Shown piece after piece: positions 1 through 9,347 of a stretch of 34,987 bases of DNA; the first letter of the stretch is position 1; every line of letters begins with the position of its first letter. The notes below the pieces were generated by a model. It did no database searches, was not told where the DNA came from, and saw only the letters and a list, made by a program, of their open reading frames with translations. The DNA is from an uncultured Microcaldota archaeon (GTDB taxonomy: Archaea; Micrarchaeota; Micrarchaeia; Anstonellales; J096): the NCBI GenBank assembly GCA_938083015.1, contig CALKCX010000001.1:1-34987 (forward strand), read 5' to 3'. A program made the translations under genes and the position numbers.

Positions 1-435
1 CGATTTCTTATGTTCTAAATTAGATACATCAAATAAGAATTTAAGATCATCTATTTCTATTTCCATGTTTTTAAACAATCTATCTGTTTTTACGTAATAT
101 AACATATGCGTTTTATAGAATAGAATTACGTCTTTATCATCCGTATATATCTTTTCATAGATATCATTATGATGAGGTGTAAATCTAAAGTATATTGAAC
201 CACTTTCTGAAAAGTATCTAGAAAAGAACGTATATAGTTTATCGAAGAATTCTTCTCTAAATTCAGGAAAAGGACTTAAAGAATTTTCAATATCTTTTTT
301 CAAATACGGCAATATGCCTTTTTCAAAGTATTTCGTTTTTATCTTCATCAAATTTATATACCCGGACTCTCCTTCAATCTTTTCACCTATAAACAAGTTT
401 TTCAATATTTCATAAAACTTATCTTCTTTTGTCAT
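1..435 (-). CDS. Partial N-terminus of a type III-like site-specific DNA methyltransferase (Mod-like), truncated by the window edge
   Basis: My own reverse-strand translation from ATG at 435 is open to base 1: MTKEDKFYEILKNLFIGEKIEGESGYINLMKIKTKYFEKGILPYLKKDIENSLSPFPEFREEFFDKLYTFFSRYFSESGSIYFRFTPHHNDIYEKIYTDDKDVILFYKTHMLYYVKTDRLFKNMEIEIDDLKFLFDVSNLEHKKS. The segment FFxRYFSESGSIYFRFTP...YEKIYTDDKDVxLFxKTHMLYYVKTDRLF resembles the N-terminal region of type III-like Mod methyltransferases. Catalytic motifs lie outside the window. Confidence 0.6.
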   Translation of the reverse strand, partial: MTKEDKFYEILKNLFIGEKIEGESGYINLMKIKTKYFEKGILPYLKKDIENSLSPFPEFREEFFDKLYTFFSRYFSESGSIYFRFTPHHNDIYEKIYTDDKDVILFYKTHMLYYVKTDRLFKNMEIEIDDLKFLFDVSNLEHKKS

Positions 436-539
436 AAGTTTTTAATCTAATTTAAGAATTTAAAGATTTACATGCTAACATTTAGCTAACGTTTTAAAAT
501 ATTTCTCTAGATATATATTGAAATCTGTGGGTGGAATAG

Positions 540-1445
540 ATGACTGATATTAGAAGACCAAGAAGAGGTTCTCTTGGAGTTAGACCAAGAAAGAGGGCCA
601 ATAGTATAATATATAAATTTGACTATTGGCAAGGGGACCGTGATATACTTGGGTTTATCGGCTATAAAGTAGGAATGGTATCTTTATCTTATAAAACTAC
701 TGTAAATAAAACAGCTGTAACCGAAGTTAGTTGCGGTACAGTATTAGAAGTGCCCCCTATTAGAGTATACGGTATAAGATATTATCTTAATAATAAAACA
801 ATAGATGTTTTAACTGATAATCAAGATATGTTAAAAGATCTCTCTATTAAAAGATTAAAAGCTAAAAGCGAGATAAATTTAAATAATGTAAAAGATGTAA
901 GATTATTAGTATATTCAAAACCTTCTGAAACATCTGGTGTAGAGATAAATCATATTATAAGATTAGAATTAGGTATTGGGGGAAATGTTAAAAATAAGAT
1001 TGAGAAAGCTAAAAGCTATTTAGGTAAAACAATAAGTTTTAAAGATATATTTAAAGTCGGGGATATCGTAGATGTAGGTGCAGTGACTAAGGGGAAAGGT
1101 TGGCAAGGTGAAATAAAGAGATTTGGAATAGCAAGACAGAGAAGAAAAGCTACTGGTAAGATAAGACATGTAGGTACTCTTGGTCCTTGGCATCCTCATT
1201 ATGTTATGTATTACGTACCTAGAGCAGGACAAACTGGATTTCACAATAGAGTTGAATTGAATAAGCAGATATTAGTAATAGATAAAGGTTTACCTATTAA
1301 GTTCGATAATTACGGTATAGTTAAATCAGAATATGTTATATTACATGGTAGTATTCCTGGACCTGTAAAAAGACCAGTATCTATAAGAATTGCAGTAAGA
1401 CCAAAACAGGTCAAAGAAATGAAGGATATTAAGGTGATATTATGA
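540..1445 (+). CDS. rpl3: 50S ribosomal protein L3 (uL3)
   Basis: Archaeal L3-like sequence (RRGSLGVRPRKRA; VDVGAVTKGKGWQGEIKRFGIARQ; GTLGPWHPHYV) at the head of an S10-type operon. Confidence 0.97.
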   Translation: MTDIRRPRRGSLGVRPRKRANSIIYKFDYWQGDRDILGFIGYKVGMVSLSYKTTVNKTAVTEVSCGTVLEVPPIRVYGIRYYLNNKTIDVLTDNQDMLKDLSIKRLKAKSEINLNNVKDVRLLVYSKPSETSGVEINHIIRLELGIGGNVKNKIEKAKSYLGKTISFKDIFKVGDIVDVGAVTKGKGWQGEIKRFGIARQRRKATGKIRHVGTLGPWHPHYVMYYVPRAGQTGFHNRVELNKQILVIDKGLPIKFDNYGIVKSEYVILHGSIPGPVKRPVSIRIAVRPKQVKEMKDIKVIL

Positions 1446-2167
1446 ATATAAACATATATAATCTTGAAGGAAAAGTAGAATCTTCTATTGAAATTCCTTT
1501 AAATATAGATATTAGATATGATGTAATAAGAAGAGCTGTATTAAGTGAAGAAAGCAAAACATATCAACCTAAGGGCAATTACAGATGGGCAGGAATGGAT
1601 ACATCTGCTAAGTTTGTAGGTAGAGAAGGAATATATAGATCTTTGAAAGATCAAGGACAGGCAAGATTGCCTAGAGAATTATTAGGTGGTGGCAGATACG
1701 GAAGAGTAAGAATAGTACCTCATTCAGTAAAAGGTAGAAGAGCACACCCTCCAAAACCTGAGAAGATAATAGAAGAGAAGATAAATAAAAAAGAATGGAA
1801 TATGGCTTTATTACATTCTATATTTGGAGCAAATCTATTCGTAGTTAAAGATTTAGAAAAATTAAACAAAACAAAAGATGGTGTTGTTTTATTAGAGAAA
1901 TTCGTAAAATTGGATGTTTATAGAAAGAGAATAACAGGTGTAAGAAGAAAGAGAAAGAATAGAGCTTATAAAGAACCTATAAGGGCCACAGTAGTTACTA
2001 AATCAGAAGTAAAAGGATTTTCAAATATAGCTGGTGTAAGATATAATACGATAGATAAATTACAGGTTAAAGATATAGCTCCAGGAGGTGAAATTAAAGG
2101 TAGAAATTTGATAATATCATACGATGCTTTCTTAGATTTAATGTCAAAATTAGGGGTGAAGTTATGA
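1442..2167 (+). CDS. rpl4: 50S ribosomal protein L4 (uL4/L1e)
   Basis: L4-like sequence (QGQARLPRELLGGGRYGRVRIVPHSVKGRRAHPPKPEK); 4-nt overlap with L3 in canonical order. Confidence 0.96.
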   Translation: MNINIYNLEGKVESSIEIPLNIDIRYDVIRRAVLSEESKTYQPKGNYRWAGMDTSAKFVGREGIYRSLKDQGQARLPRELLGGGRYGRVRIVPHSVKGRRAHPPKPEKIIEEKINKKEWNMALLHSIFGANLFVVKDLEKLNKTKDGVVLLEKFVKLDVYRKRITGVRRKRKNRAYKEPIRATVVTKSEVKGFSNIAGVRYNTIDKLQVKDIAPGGEIKGRNLIISYDAFLDLMSKLGVKL

Positions 2168-2406
2168 TAGTAGATGTGTTAAAAACAGAGAAAGCTATGA
2201 ATGATTTGTTAAACAATAAACTATACTTAATCGTAGATCTTAAAGCTACTAAACCGGATATAAAGAAATTTATAGAGGAAACATTTAAGGTAAAAGTATT
2301 ATCTGTTAGAACACATATAAATATGAAAGGTCAAAAAATAGCTATTGTAAAGATTGATAAATCCTATAATGCTCAGGAAATTTACGATAAATTATCTGTA
2401 GGGTGA
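2164..2406 (+). CDS. rpl23: 50S ribosomal protein L23 (uL23)
   Basis: Short L23-like protein (VLKTEKAMNDLLNNKLYLIVDLKATKPDIKKFIEETFKVKVLSVRTHI) between L4 and L2. Confidence 0.95.
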   Translation: MIVDVLKTEKAMNDLLNNKLYLIVDLKATKPDIKKFIEETFKVKVLSVRTHINMKGQKIAIVKIDKSYNAQEIYDKLSVG

Positions 2407-3128
2407 AACATATGGGAAAAAGATTGAAACAACAGGTAAGGGGTAAGGGAACTGGTAGATATAAATTACCTGATACTATTACAAAGTATAAAATAGGATT
2501 GCCTAAAATAGATGAAATGACCATAGGAGAAGTAATTGATATTATCGATGACCCTGTTAGAACAGCAGTATTAGCACAAATTAAATATGAAAACAATACT
2601 TTTTATGTACCTGCAACAGAAGGATTGTATATAGGTAAACAGATTGAGATAAATGGTAAAAATCCTAAGATAGGAAATATTCTAAAATTAGAGAATATAC
2701 CAGATGGATACTATATATGTTGTGTAGAGAAAACCAAAATGGATGGTGGCAAATTCATAAGAACTGCAGGTGGATATGGTATAATACTGTCTAGAGATGA
2801 GAAAGGAGTATATGTAAAATTACCTAGTAGAAAAATAGTAGTATTGCCTAAAGATGCAAGAGCTATAATAGGAGTAGTAGCAGGAGGAGGATATAAAGAA
2901 AAGCCTCTTGTTAAAGCTGGTAACGCATACTTTAGATATAGAAAATTGCACAGATTATGGCCTAGAAACAGAGGTGTTAAAATGTCTCCTTATGATCATC
3001 CTCATGGAGGTAAACAACACCATGAAGGTAAAAGTACTACTGTATCTAGAAATGCAGCTCCAGGACAGAAAGTAGGACATCTTGCTGCTAGATCTACTGG
3101 TAGAAAGAAAGCTAAAATTGATACTTAG
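2403..3128 (+). CDS. rpl2: 50S ribosomal protein L2 (uL2); internal ATG at 2412 (MGKRLKQQ) is the likelier start
   Basis: Strong L2 signatures: MGKRLKQQVRGKGTG; MSPYDHPHGGKQHHEGKSTTVSRNAAPGQKVGHLAARSTGR. Confidence 0.98.
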   Translation: MKHMGKRLKQQVRGKGTGRYKLPDTITKYKIGLPKIDEMTIGEVIDIIDDPVRTAVLAQIKYENNTFYVPATEGLYIGKQIEINGKNPKIGNILKLENIPDGYYICCVEKTKMDGGKFIRTAGGYGIILSRDEKGVYVKLPSRKIVVLPKDARAIIGVVAGGGYKEKPLVKAGNAYFRYRKLHRLWPRNRGVKMSPYDHPHGGKQHHEGKSTTVSRNAAPGQKVGHLAARSTGRKKAKIDT

Positions 3129-3136
3129 GTGATAAT

Positions 3137-3550
3137 ATGTATCAATATCAACCAAATTTAAGAAAAGGATACGATGAAAATATATCAAAACTTAGTTTAG
3201 AAGAGACTTTATCTATATTAAAAAGTAGAGCTAGAAGGGCCCTTAAAAGAGCAATGGAAGGAAAGAATATTGAGTATAAACAATTAATTCTAAAGGTAAG
3301 GAAGATGAAGAAGAATCCAAAGAAGTTAGCAGAAGGAATAAAAACACATTGTAGAGAAGCAGTTATATTACCAGAATGGTTAGGTTTGAAGTTTTTAGTA
3401 TACAATGGTAAAGAATGGAAACCTGTAGAGATAACATTGGATAAAATAGGACATAGATTAGGTGAGTTTTCATTTACTGTAAAATTCGAGAAACATGCTG
3501 GACCTGGTATAGGTGCTACTAGAGGTAGTAAATTCATAGCTATGAAGTGA
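3137..3550 (+). CDS. rps19: 30S ribosomal protein S19 (uS19)
   Basis: S19 signatures (IKTHCREAVILPEWLGLKFLVYNGKEW; KIGHRLGEFSFT; PGIGATRGSKF). Confidence 0.96.
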   Translation: MYQYQPNLRKGYDENISKLSLEETLSILKSRARRALKRAMEGKNIEYKQLILKVRKMKKNPKKLAEGIKTHCREAVILPEWLGLKFLVYNGKEWKPVEITLDKIGHRLGEFSFTVKFEKHAGPGIGATRGSKFIAMK

Positions 3551-3978
3551 TTAATATGAAGACTGCTAAAGCTTCTATTGAAAACGTAGATGTCTCTTAT
3601 AAAGATTTAGTAGAAATTGCCCGATATATAAAATATAAATCGGTAGATCAAGCAGAGAGTATATTGAAAAAGGTAATACTAGGGGAAATGTTTATTCCAT
3701 ATAGAACATATAATAGGAAACTTGGACATAGAAAAGGAGGTGTAAAAGGCAGATATCCTAAGAAAGGAGCTAAGGTAATGCTTAAGTTGCTTAAATCCTG
3801 TATGGCAAATGCAAGACAACTAGGAATGAATGTAGATAAGTTAAAAATAATTAATATAGCTGCAAATAAAAGCAGAATATATTATAGAATACAACCTAAG
3901 GGCAAACCATACAGGCATAGATATGTATTGGCCAGAGCTGAGATTATACTGGGTGAGAATGATGAAAAACAAGAATAA
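3547..3978 (+). CDS. rpl22: 50S ribosomal protein L22 (uL22); ATG at 3556 is a plausible start
   Basis: L22-like sequence (RKLGHRKGGVKGRYPKKGAKVMLKLLKSCMANARQLGM; RAEIILGE) after S19. Confidence 0.95.
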   Translation: MINMKTAKASIENVDVSYKDLVEIARYIKYKSVDQAESILKKVILGEMFIPYRTYNRKLGHRKGGVKGRYPKKGAKVMLKLLKSCMANARQLGMNVDKLKIINIAANKSRIYYRIQPKGKPYRHRYVLARAEIILGENDEKQE

Positions 3979-4621
3979 TGAGGATCTTAAGACTAAGTTT
4001 TTCATAACTAATAAAGTATCTGAAATTGTGCTTACAGAGAGTTTAGGGAAGATGTTGAAAGATGCAGGTGTAGTTGTAATAAACCTTAGAGCTAATATGT
4101 TACCAAAGGGCATAAAGATAATGCTAGAATATTTTCCTATAAATCGAGAGTTTTCAATGAAAGAAGAATTGATAGCTAAGATAAAATCTTATCTTAAAGA
4201 GAATTTTAATCTTGAAGATGAGTTGATGATTGAAGTATGGAAAACTAAAAACCCTGTACTTGAACCTGCAGTAATAGCAGCATTTATAGAAGAAGCTTTA
4301 AAGACCAATAAACCTATAAGAAAGATATTGTATAATTATCTATACAGGGCAAAACAGAATGGAGCAATTGGTGGTGAAATATATATTAAGGGGAAACTAG
4401 GGGCAAGAGGTGCTAAGGCCAAGAAGATCAAAGCTTATTTTGGATTTATACCTAAAGCAGGAGATCTTAGAAAATATGTTAAGGCCATAAAGTATCAGGC
4501 AGTAACTAAGGCCGGCGTAGTAGGCGTAGGTGTAATGATAACTCCACCTGAAGTAGAACCTTATTTAAAACCTAATCAAAAGGTCAAAGATGAAGTAAAG
4601 ATAGAACCTGAAGAAGAATGA
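3959..4621 (+). CDS. rps3: 30S ribosomal protein S3 (uS3); ORF track extends to 3923, but ATG at 3959 or 3962 is more plausible
   Basis: S3-like KH region (FFITNKVSEIVLTESLGKMLKDAGVVVINLRANMLPKGIKIMLEY) and C-terminal domain (GGEIYIKGKLGARGAKAKKIKAYFGFIPKAGD) after L22. Confidence 0.94.
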   Translation: MMKNKNNEDLKTKFFITNKVSEIVLTESLGKMLKDAGVVVINLRANMLPKGIKIMLEYFPINREFSMKEELIAKIKSYLKENFNLEDELMIEVWKTKNPVLEPAVIAAFIEEALKTNKPIRKILYNYLYRAKQNGAIGGEIYIKGKLGARGAKAKKIKAYFGFIPKAGDLRKYVKAIKYQAVTKAGVVGVGVMITPPEVEPYLKPNQKVKDEVKIEPEEE

Positions 4622-4625
4622 TAAG

Positions 4626-4636
4626 ATTTTTAAATA
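4626..4636 (+). promoter_or_regulatory. Putative archaeal TATA box upstream of rpl29
   Basis: Sequence gatttttaaat about 25-30 nt upstream of the L29 ATG, in the S3-L29 gap. Confidence 0.45.
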
Positions 4637-4658
4637 GTATTTTAGATAATAAAATAAT

Positions 4659-4826
4659 ATGAAGATAAGTGAATTAAGACAGAAAAGTAGTGAAGAGCTA
4701 ATATCTATAGAGAGAGATCTAAGAATTCTGAAGATTAAGACAGATAGAATGAAGAGAAGAGAAGTTAGAAAAGCAATAGCTAGAGTGTTAACAGTTTTAA
4801 GAGAAAGGGGAATCAAGATTGGTTAA
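4659..4826 (+). CDS. rpl29: 50S ribosomal protein L29 (uL29), 55 aa, absent from the supplied ORF track
   Basis: Translated from sequence: MKISELRQKSSEELISIERDLRILKIKTDRMKRREVRKAIARVLTVLRERGIKIG*. The MKxxELRxxSxEEL...RRxIARVLTVLRERG pattern and its position between S3 and SUI1 fit L29. Confidence 0.93.
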   Translation: MKISELRQKSSEELISIERDLRILKIKTDRMKRREVRKAIARVLTVLRERGIKIG

Positions 4827-5106
4827 AATTCCTGGATTTGATAACGATATAGATTTTGAAAAAGAAGATTTATCGCTTAGGATAAAGATATACACAGAAA
4901 CGTCTAAGTTTAATAAACTTGTAACAGTAGTAGAAGGAATTAAAGAGAATAGAGAAGAAGTAGCTAAATACTTAAAAAAGAGACTTGCATGTGGAGGTAC
5001 TATAAGAGATGACGGCGTAATCATTTTACAAGGAGATCATAAGAGAAAAGTAGTAGAACTATTGAAACAATTTGGATATAAAGAACAACAGTTTGAGCTT
5101 CTCTAA
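4819..5106 (+). CDS. sui1: Translation initiation factor SUI1/eIF1 homolog (TTG start)
   Basis: SUI1-like sequence (LVTVVEGIKENREEVAKYLKKRLACGGTIRDDGVIILQGDHKRKVVELLKQFGY), overlapping L29 by 8 nt. Confidence 0.93.
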   Translation: MVKIPGFDNDIDFEKEDLSLRIKIYTETSKFNKLVTVVEGIKENREEVAKYLKKRLACGGTIRDDGVIILQGDHKRKVVELLKQFGYKEQQFELL

Positions 5107-6821
5107 TCTATTTTCTTATATAATCTAATACTATTATTGGCGTATATTAAATCATAACCAGGAGGGGCCTCAAATTTGTTATAGTTTCTAAAATCTATTA
5201 AAGCTACTTTAAATGTTCTTATGTAATTTTCTCTTATACTAGGATCTAGATAGGCATCTGCAGTTATGTAATCAATATTATTGACTTTTAATATATCTTC
5301 GCAACCTATACACATAAGAGGGTCTACGATAAAAATAGGGTATTCTCTACTATTTAGACTTTCTCCTTTATATATTTTCTGTATTAGATTATTATCTATT
5401 TTATACTCTGTAATTAGAAATAGTCCTATATCGAATAATATGTATTTTACATTGTATTTTTCTAATAAGGTTTTTCTCAATTCTGAATTATTTGAATATA
5501 GCATAATGGCAGCGTCTAGATCTCTGTTTGATAAGTTCATAAATGGAAGATGAAAAGACTGTGCCCATCTAGAGGTAACCACATTAGTACCTGTATAGGC
5601 ATTGATAAGAAAAGACAATGGTTTATTTGATAATACTACTCCAGGGTCAGAATTGATAATATCTATTACATTTTTAATTTCTGAAATGTTATAAATACTA
5701 TTATTGTAATTTTTCAAAATTTCAAATCTAGAATAGAACGCATTGTAACTGTTTAATACTATAGGTATGAGTATTAATAATAACATCCAGGATTTAATAG
5801 ATTTGTCATATCTTAAAGCTACTCCGAATATCAAAGCAGGAGTTATGACAAGGTTGATTGTGTAATTAGGTAACATATTTATACCGAATAGTTTATCAGT
5901 TAAAGGGGCCAATATTATCAATAAGCTTATTATGAGTATCCAGATATCTACTGCGTTTAGATTTCTATTCTTATATAGAAGATAAACATATGATACGAGA
6001 AAGATTATAGTTAAAGTATTTATTAAATATTGAGGAAGATAGATAAGGTATATGTAATCTATTGCCTCTATTTTAGACATATCTGGAAAATCGATTTTTA
6101 ATCTTGGAAACAATTCAAAATCTAATCTAGATATTATGGTAAATGATAATATTATTAATACGGATAATGGCAATATGTTTTTATCTATCAATTGAATAGG
6201 TCTTTGATATTCTTTATAGTATATTATAGATATGATCACAAATAGACCGATTGTTACAAATAATATATTATGGGATAATAACGATATTAATAACGCCCAA
6301 GCATAGTTTTTCTTATATACTAAGTAAATTGTAATTGGAGCTATTATTGGTATGACCATTTCCGTGTATTTTAATATTACGACTGAAAACTGTAAAACAA
6401 ATATATGAGATATCAATGCTAATAGCGGATTATTCGATATTTTCAATATAACTAAAAACCACACTATACTCATAAATATAAGTATAGACGATACTATTTT
6501 CATTGCATTTATAGCTTCTATATTTAGAATTTTGATAAAAGGTAATACTAATAAGCTGTATATAGGATTATACGAGAAAACCTTACCTTGATAATAATGA
6601 TTACCTATGATATCAAGTGTTTTGTTCATATAATGAATTTGCCCTAGTTGAGCGTATAGATCACCGCCAATTAAATAAGAGGGAAGTTCTTGAAATGTCG
6701 ATAATTTATTATAAGATTGATATGAATAAAAGAGAGATATTAAGATGGATAAAAATAAGTATAATGATGTTTTATCTTTAAGTATTGAATAAACAGAAGT
6801 TATGGTTTTAATCTTCTCCAC
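5103..6821 (-). CDS. Large polytopic membrane protein, possibly a GT-C-type glycosyltransferase-like protein
   Basis: 572 aa with many hydrophobic helices, a large C-terminal soluble domain, and an acidic first-loop motif (YLIGGDLYAQLGQIHYM) reminiscent of GT-C enzymes. Function not established. Confidence 0.55.
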   Translation of the reverse strand: MEKIKTITSVYSILKDKTSLYLFLSILISLFYSYQSYNKLSTFQELPSYLIGGDLYAQLGQIHYMNKTLDIIGNHYYQGKVFSYNPIYSLLVLPFIKILNIEAINAMKIVSSILIFMSIVWFLVILKISNNPLLALISHIFVLQFSVVILKYTEMVIPIIAPITIYLVYKKNYAWALLISLLSHNILFVTIGLFVIISIIYYKEYQRPIQLIDKNILPLSVLIILSFTIISRLDFELFPRLKIDFPDMSKIEAIDYIYLIYLPQYLINTLTIIFLVSYVYLLYKNRNLNAVDIWILIISLLIILAPLTDKLFGINMLPNYTINLVITPALIFGVALRYDKSIKSWMLLLILIPIVLNSYNAFYSRFEILKNYNNSIYNISEIKNVIDIINSDPGVVLSNKPLSFLINAYTGTNVVTSRWAQSFHLPFMNLSNRDLDAAIMLYSNNSELRKTLLEKYNVKYILFDIGLFLITEYKIDNNLIQKIYKGESLNSREYPIFIVDPLMCIGCEDILKVNNIDYITADAYLDPSIRENYIRTFKVALIDFRNYNKFEAPPGYDLIYANNSIRLYKKID

Positions 6822-7801
6822 CCGTCGTCATTGTAATAATCAATCCAATTTTCAGATATCACCATTAATATCTTCTTTGGTTCGTATCTACATTTTGGAG
6901 AATTACATATTGTTAGATCTTTACCTAATTCTCCTAATACTTCTCCTGTTAAAGGATCCAATACATAACCTGATTTTATATCATTATAAGAACTAATGTT
7001 TATAGGTGATAATGCCACTCCACAATGACCAGATTGTTTGTAATTAAAGCATACTACTACTATATCGTATATTTCTAATCTTCCTAACATATGCGTCATA
7101 TATCCATCTTTTGATACATTTTCATAGATTATGTATTTAAAATACGGTGCATCTAAAAGCGGTGCAGGTTTCATACTTTCTAAAAACATTTTTTCTGGTA
7201 ATGAGTTTAATAAAGCTTTTAAAGCAAGGGCATGAGATTTACAATCACCATAACCTTGTTCCATCATCTTTTTCAAGCTATTAAATTGATCTATTCTATT
7301 ATTATAACCGTATATTTTTCTTGTCAAATGTACAGCACATGGTATTCTAAAGGTAAGACCATAAGAGCATTCTGCAATTATCTGCTCTTTAAGGGCCTTA
7401 TCATAGAATTCTGAATTCTCTCTAAACCATTTTGATAAATTCTTAAACATCTCCCATTCAGATGAAGAAGTATTTTGTTTAGATATGTTTTTATATTGCT
7501 CTATCAATAGCTTATGCTCTTCTAATAGCTTAGAATAAGAATTATTTATTGTTTCGTATTCTTTACTTAAATTCTGGTATTTTTCATTTTGTTTTTGTAG
7601 AATGTTTAACGTATTTATAAGAGTTTCATTCATTTTTTGCAACTTATTATTCATGTTTTTAATCGTTTCTTCTAATAAGCTTATTTCTATATCTTTTTCT
7701 TCTAAGATTTGATTAACTTGTTCTAATCTTATGTAAAGATATGAAGCTAATATTGTGACTACTATCAACAATATTAATGATACTATCAACCTAATGTCCA
7801 T
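6800..7801 (-). CDS. N-terminally membrane-anchored coiled-coil protein with a transglutaminase-like domain
   Basis: N-terminal TM (IRLIVSLILLIVVTILASYLYI), long coiled coil, then a putative Cys-His-Asp core (GYGDCKSHALALKALL; GYMTHMLGRLEIYDIVV; GYVLDPLTGEV). Confidence 0.75.
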   Translation of the reverse strand: MDIRLIVSLILLIVVTILASYLYIRLEQVNQILEEKDIEISLLEETIKNMNNKLQKMNETLINTLNILQKQNEKYQNLSKEYETINNSYSKLLEEHKLLIEQYKNISKQNTSSSEWEMFKNLSKWFRENSEFYDKALKEQIIAECSYGLTFRIPCAVHLTRKIYGYNNRIDQFNSLKKMMEQGYGDCKSHALALKALLNSLPEKMFLESMKPAPLLDAPYFKYIIYENVSKDGYMTHMLGRLEIYDIVVVCFNYKQSGHCGVALSPINISSYNDIKSGYVLDPLTGEVLGELGKDLTICNSPKCRYEPKKILMVISENWIDYYNDDGWRRLKP

Positions 7802-7834
7802 ATATATAAGATAAAAACTTTTTTATATAAAACT

Positions 7835-8992
7835 ATGGAAATAACAATTGATATTCATTTACATGGTAAGTACTCTAGAGCGACTTCTCCATATCTTAAT
7901 CCAGAAACTATAGCACAGGCAGCTAAGATTAAGGGAATTGATGTTATTGGCACAGGAGATTTTACTCATCCTCTATGGATAGATTTGTTTAAAAATCTTG
8001 AAGAAAGAGATGGATTATTATATGGTTATGGTAGTAGATTTATGCTTAGTGTAGAGGTAAACAATGTTTTTGAATACATGGGCAGACAACTTAATATACA
8101 TAATGTAATATTAACGAATTCTCTAGAATCAGCTTATCAAATATTAGATGTGTTGAAAAAATACGGTGATCTATCAAAAGATGGTAGACCTAATCTTAAA
8201 ATATCTATGATGGAAATGATGGATATACTTAAAGGTTTAAATAGAAAGACAGAAGTATTCGCTGCCCATATATGGACACCGTGGTTTTCAATACTTGGTG
8301 CAAGAAATGGGTTAAGAGAAATAAAAGAAGTTATCGATGATAGATTATTGGCCGTTGAAACTGGTTTAAGTGCAGATCCTAATATGACAGCTATGACATC
8401 TGCAGGTGATTTTCCAATAATATCTAATTCTGATGCCCATAGCTTAGATAATATAGGTCGAGAAGCTACTAGACTTGATGTTGACGATATTAGTTATGAT
8501 TCTATAATAAATGCAATTAGATCAAAAAGAATAGTTAAAACTTATGAATTCTATCCACAAGAAGGAAAATATTATTATGATGGACATAGATCATGTAATA
8601 TTCGTGTTCATCCTAATCAAAACAATATATGTAAAGTCTGTGGAAAGAAGTTAACAATAGGTGTATTGCATAGAGTAATCGATTTAAAAGACGGAAAAAC
8701 TAGACCTGTGCATAAATTTCAATATATAATTCCTATAAAGCAGATACTTAATTACGTTATGAATTCTAATAAAATTGAAACGTATTACAAAGCTTTAATA
8801 GATCGGTATGGAAATGAATTAAGCATATATGATAATTTTACTAAAGAAGATCTTTACAATATACTTGGAAAATATGGAGAGGATGTGTATAGAATATTAA
8901 AAGGAGACATAATATGGGAACCTGGATACGATGGGGTATACGGTGTATTTAGATTAAAAAATGATAAAATAATAGAACAATTGAAGAGCTAA
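7835..8992 (+). CDS. PHP-domain nuclease, Endonuclease Q (EndoQ)-like
   Basis: PHP motifs (DIHLHGKYSRATSP; VIGTGDFTHP; AAHIWTPWFSILGARNGL; ISNSDAHS) and a putative Zn motif HRSCNIRVHPNQNNICKVCGKKLTIGVLHRV, matching the EndoQ architecture. Confidence 0.85.
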   Translation: MEITIDIHLHGKYSRATSPYLNPETIAQAAKIKGIDVIGTGDFTHPLWIDLFKNLEERDGLLYGYGSRFMLSVEVNNVFEYMGRQLNIHNVILTNSLESAYQILDVLKKYGDLSKDGRPNLKISMMEMMDILKGLNRKTEVFAAHIWTPWFSILGARNGLREIKEVIDDRLLAVETGLSADPNMTAMTSAGDFPIISNSDAHSLDNIGREATRLDVDDISYDSIINAIRSKRIVKTYEFYPQEGKYYYDGHRSCNIRVHPNQNNICKVCGKKLTIGVLHRVIDLKDGKTRPVHKFQYIIPIKQILNYVMNSNKIETYYKALIDRYGNELSIYDNFTKEDLYNILGKYGEDVYRILKGDIIWEPGYDGVYGVFRLKNDKIIEQLKS

Positions 8993-9347
8993 TATACGTT
9001 TGGGCAGCTGTAGGAATGATATTTTTATAAAACATAGTCGTAATAACTATCAATACTATATAAGATATAAGATATATTGTAAGAGATAATAATGAATGCT
9101 CTGGTAATAATGTTATTGAATTGGCCAGATGTATATAATCATCATATTCCAATATTTTAGATCTAAATAATGAGAATAATTCGTATACTAAGGCGACGGT
9201 AAAAAACGTTATCAACCATACTATATGGTTTCCTAACATCAATGTTTGAATTGCAATTATTAATGCAATTAATGGAAAAGATTTAACATAACGTAAATCG
9301 TAATAGATAAAAAGCAATATTGAAATGAATAAAATATATTCGATCAT
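8949..9347 (-). CDS. Small polytopic membrane protein, unknown function
   Basis: 132-aa hydrophobic ORF with several predicted TMs. Its end overlaps dcd-like gene start at 9344, and its 3' end overlaps the EndoQ-like gene convergently. Confidence 0.6.
   Translation of the reverse strand: MIEYILFISILLFIYYDLRYVKSFPLIALIIAIQTLMLGNHIVWLITFFTVALVYELFSLFRSKILEYDDYIHLANSITLLPEHSLLSLTIYLISYIVLIVITTMFYKNIIPTAAQTYISSSIVLLFYHFLI

Noticed and set aside
3148-3537. 129-aa minus-strand ORF
   Set aside because: Lies entirely antisense to rps19; no independent support.
3841-4113. Minus-strand ORF of 90 aa, and similar antisense ORFs at 1020-1244, 2342-2596, 2955-3188, 4565-4816 and 4797-5024
   Set aside because: All overlap well-supported ribosomal operon genes on the opposite strand.
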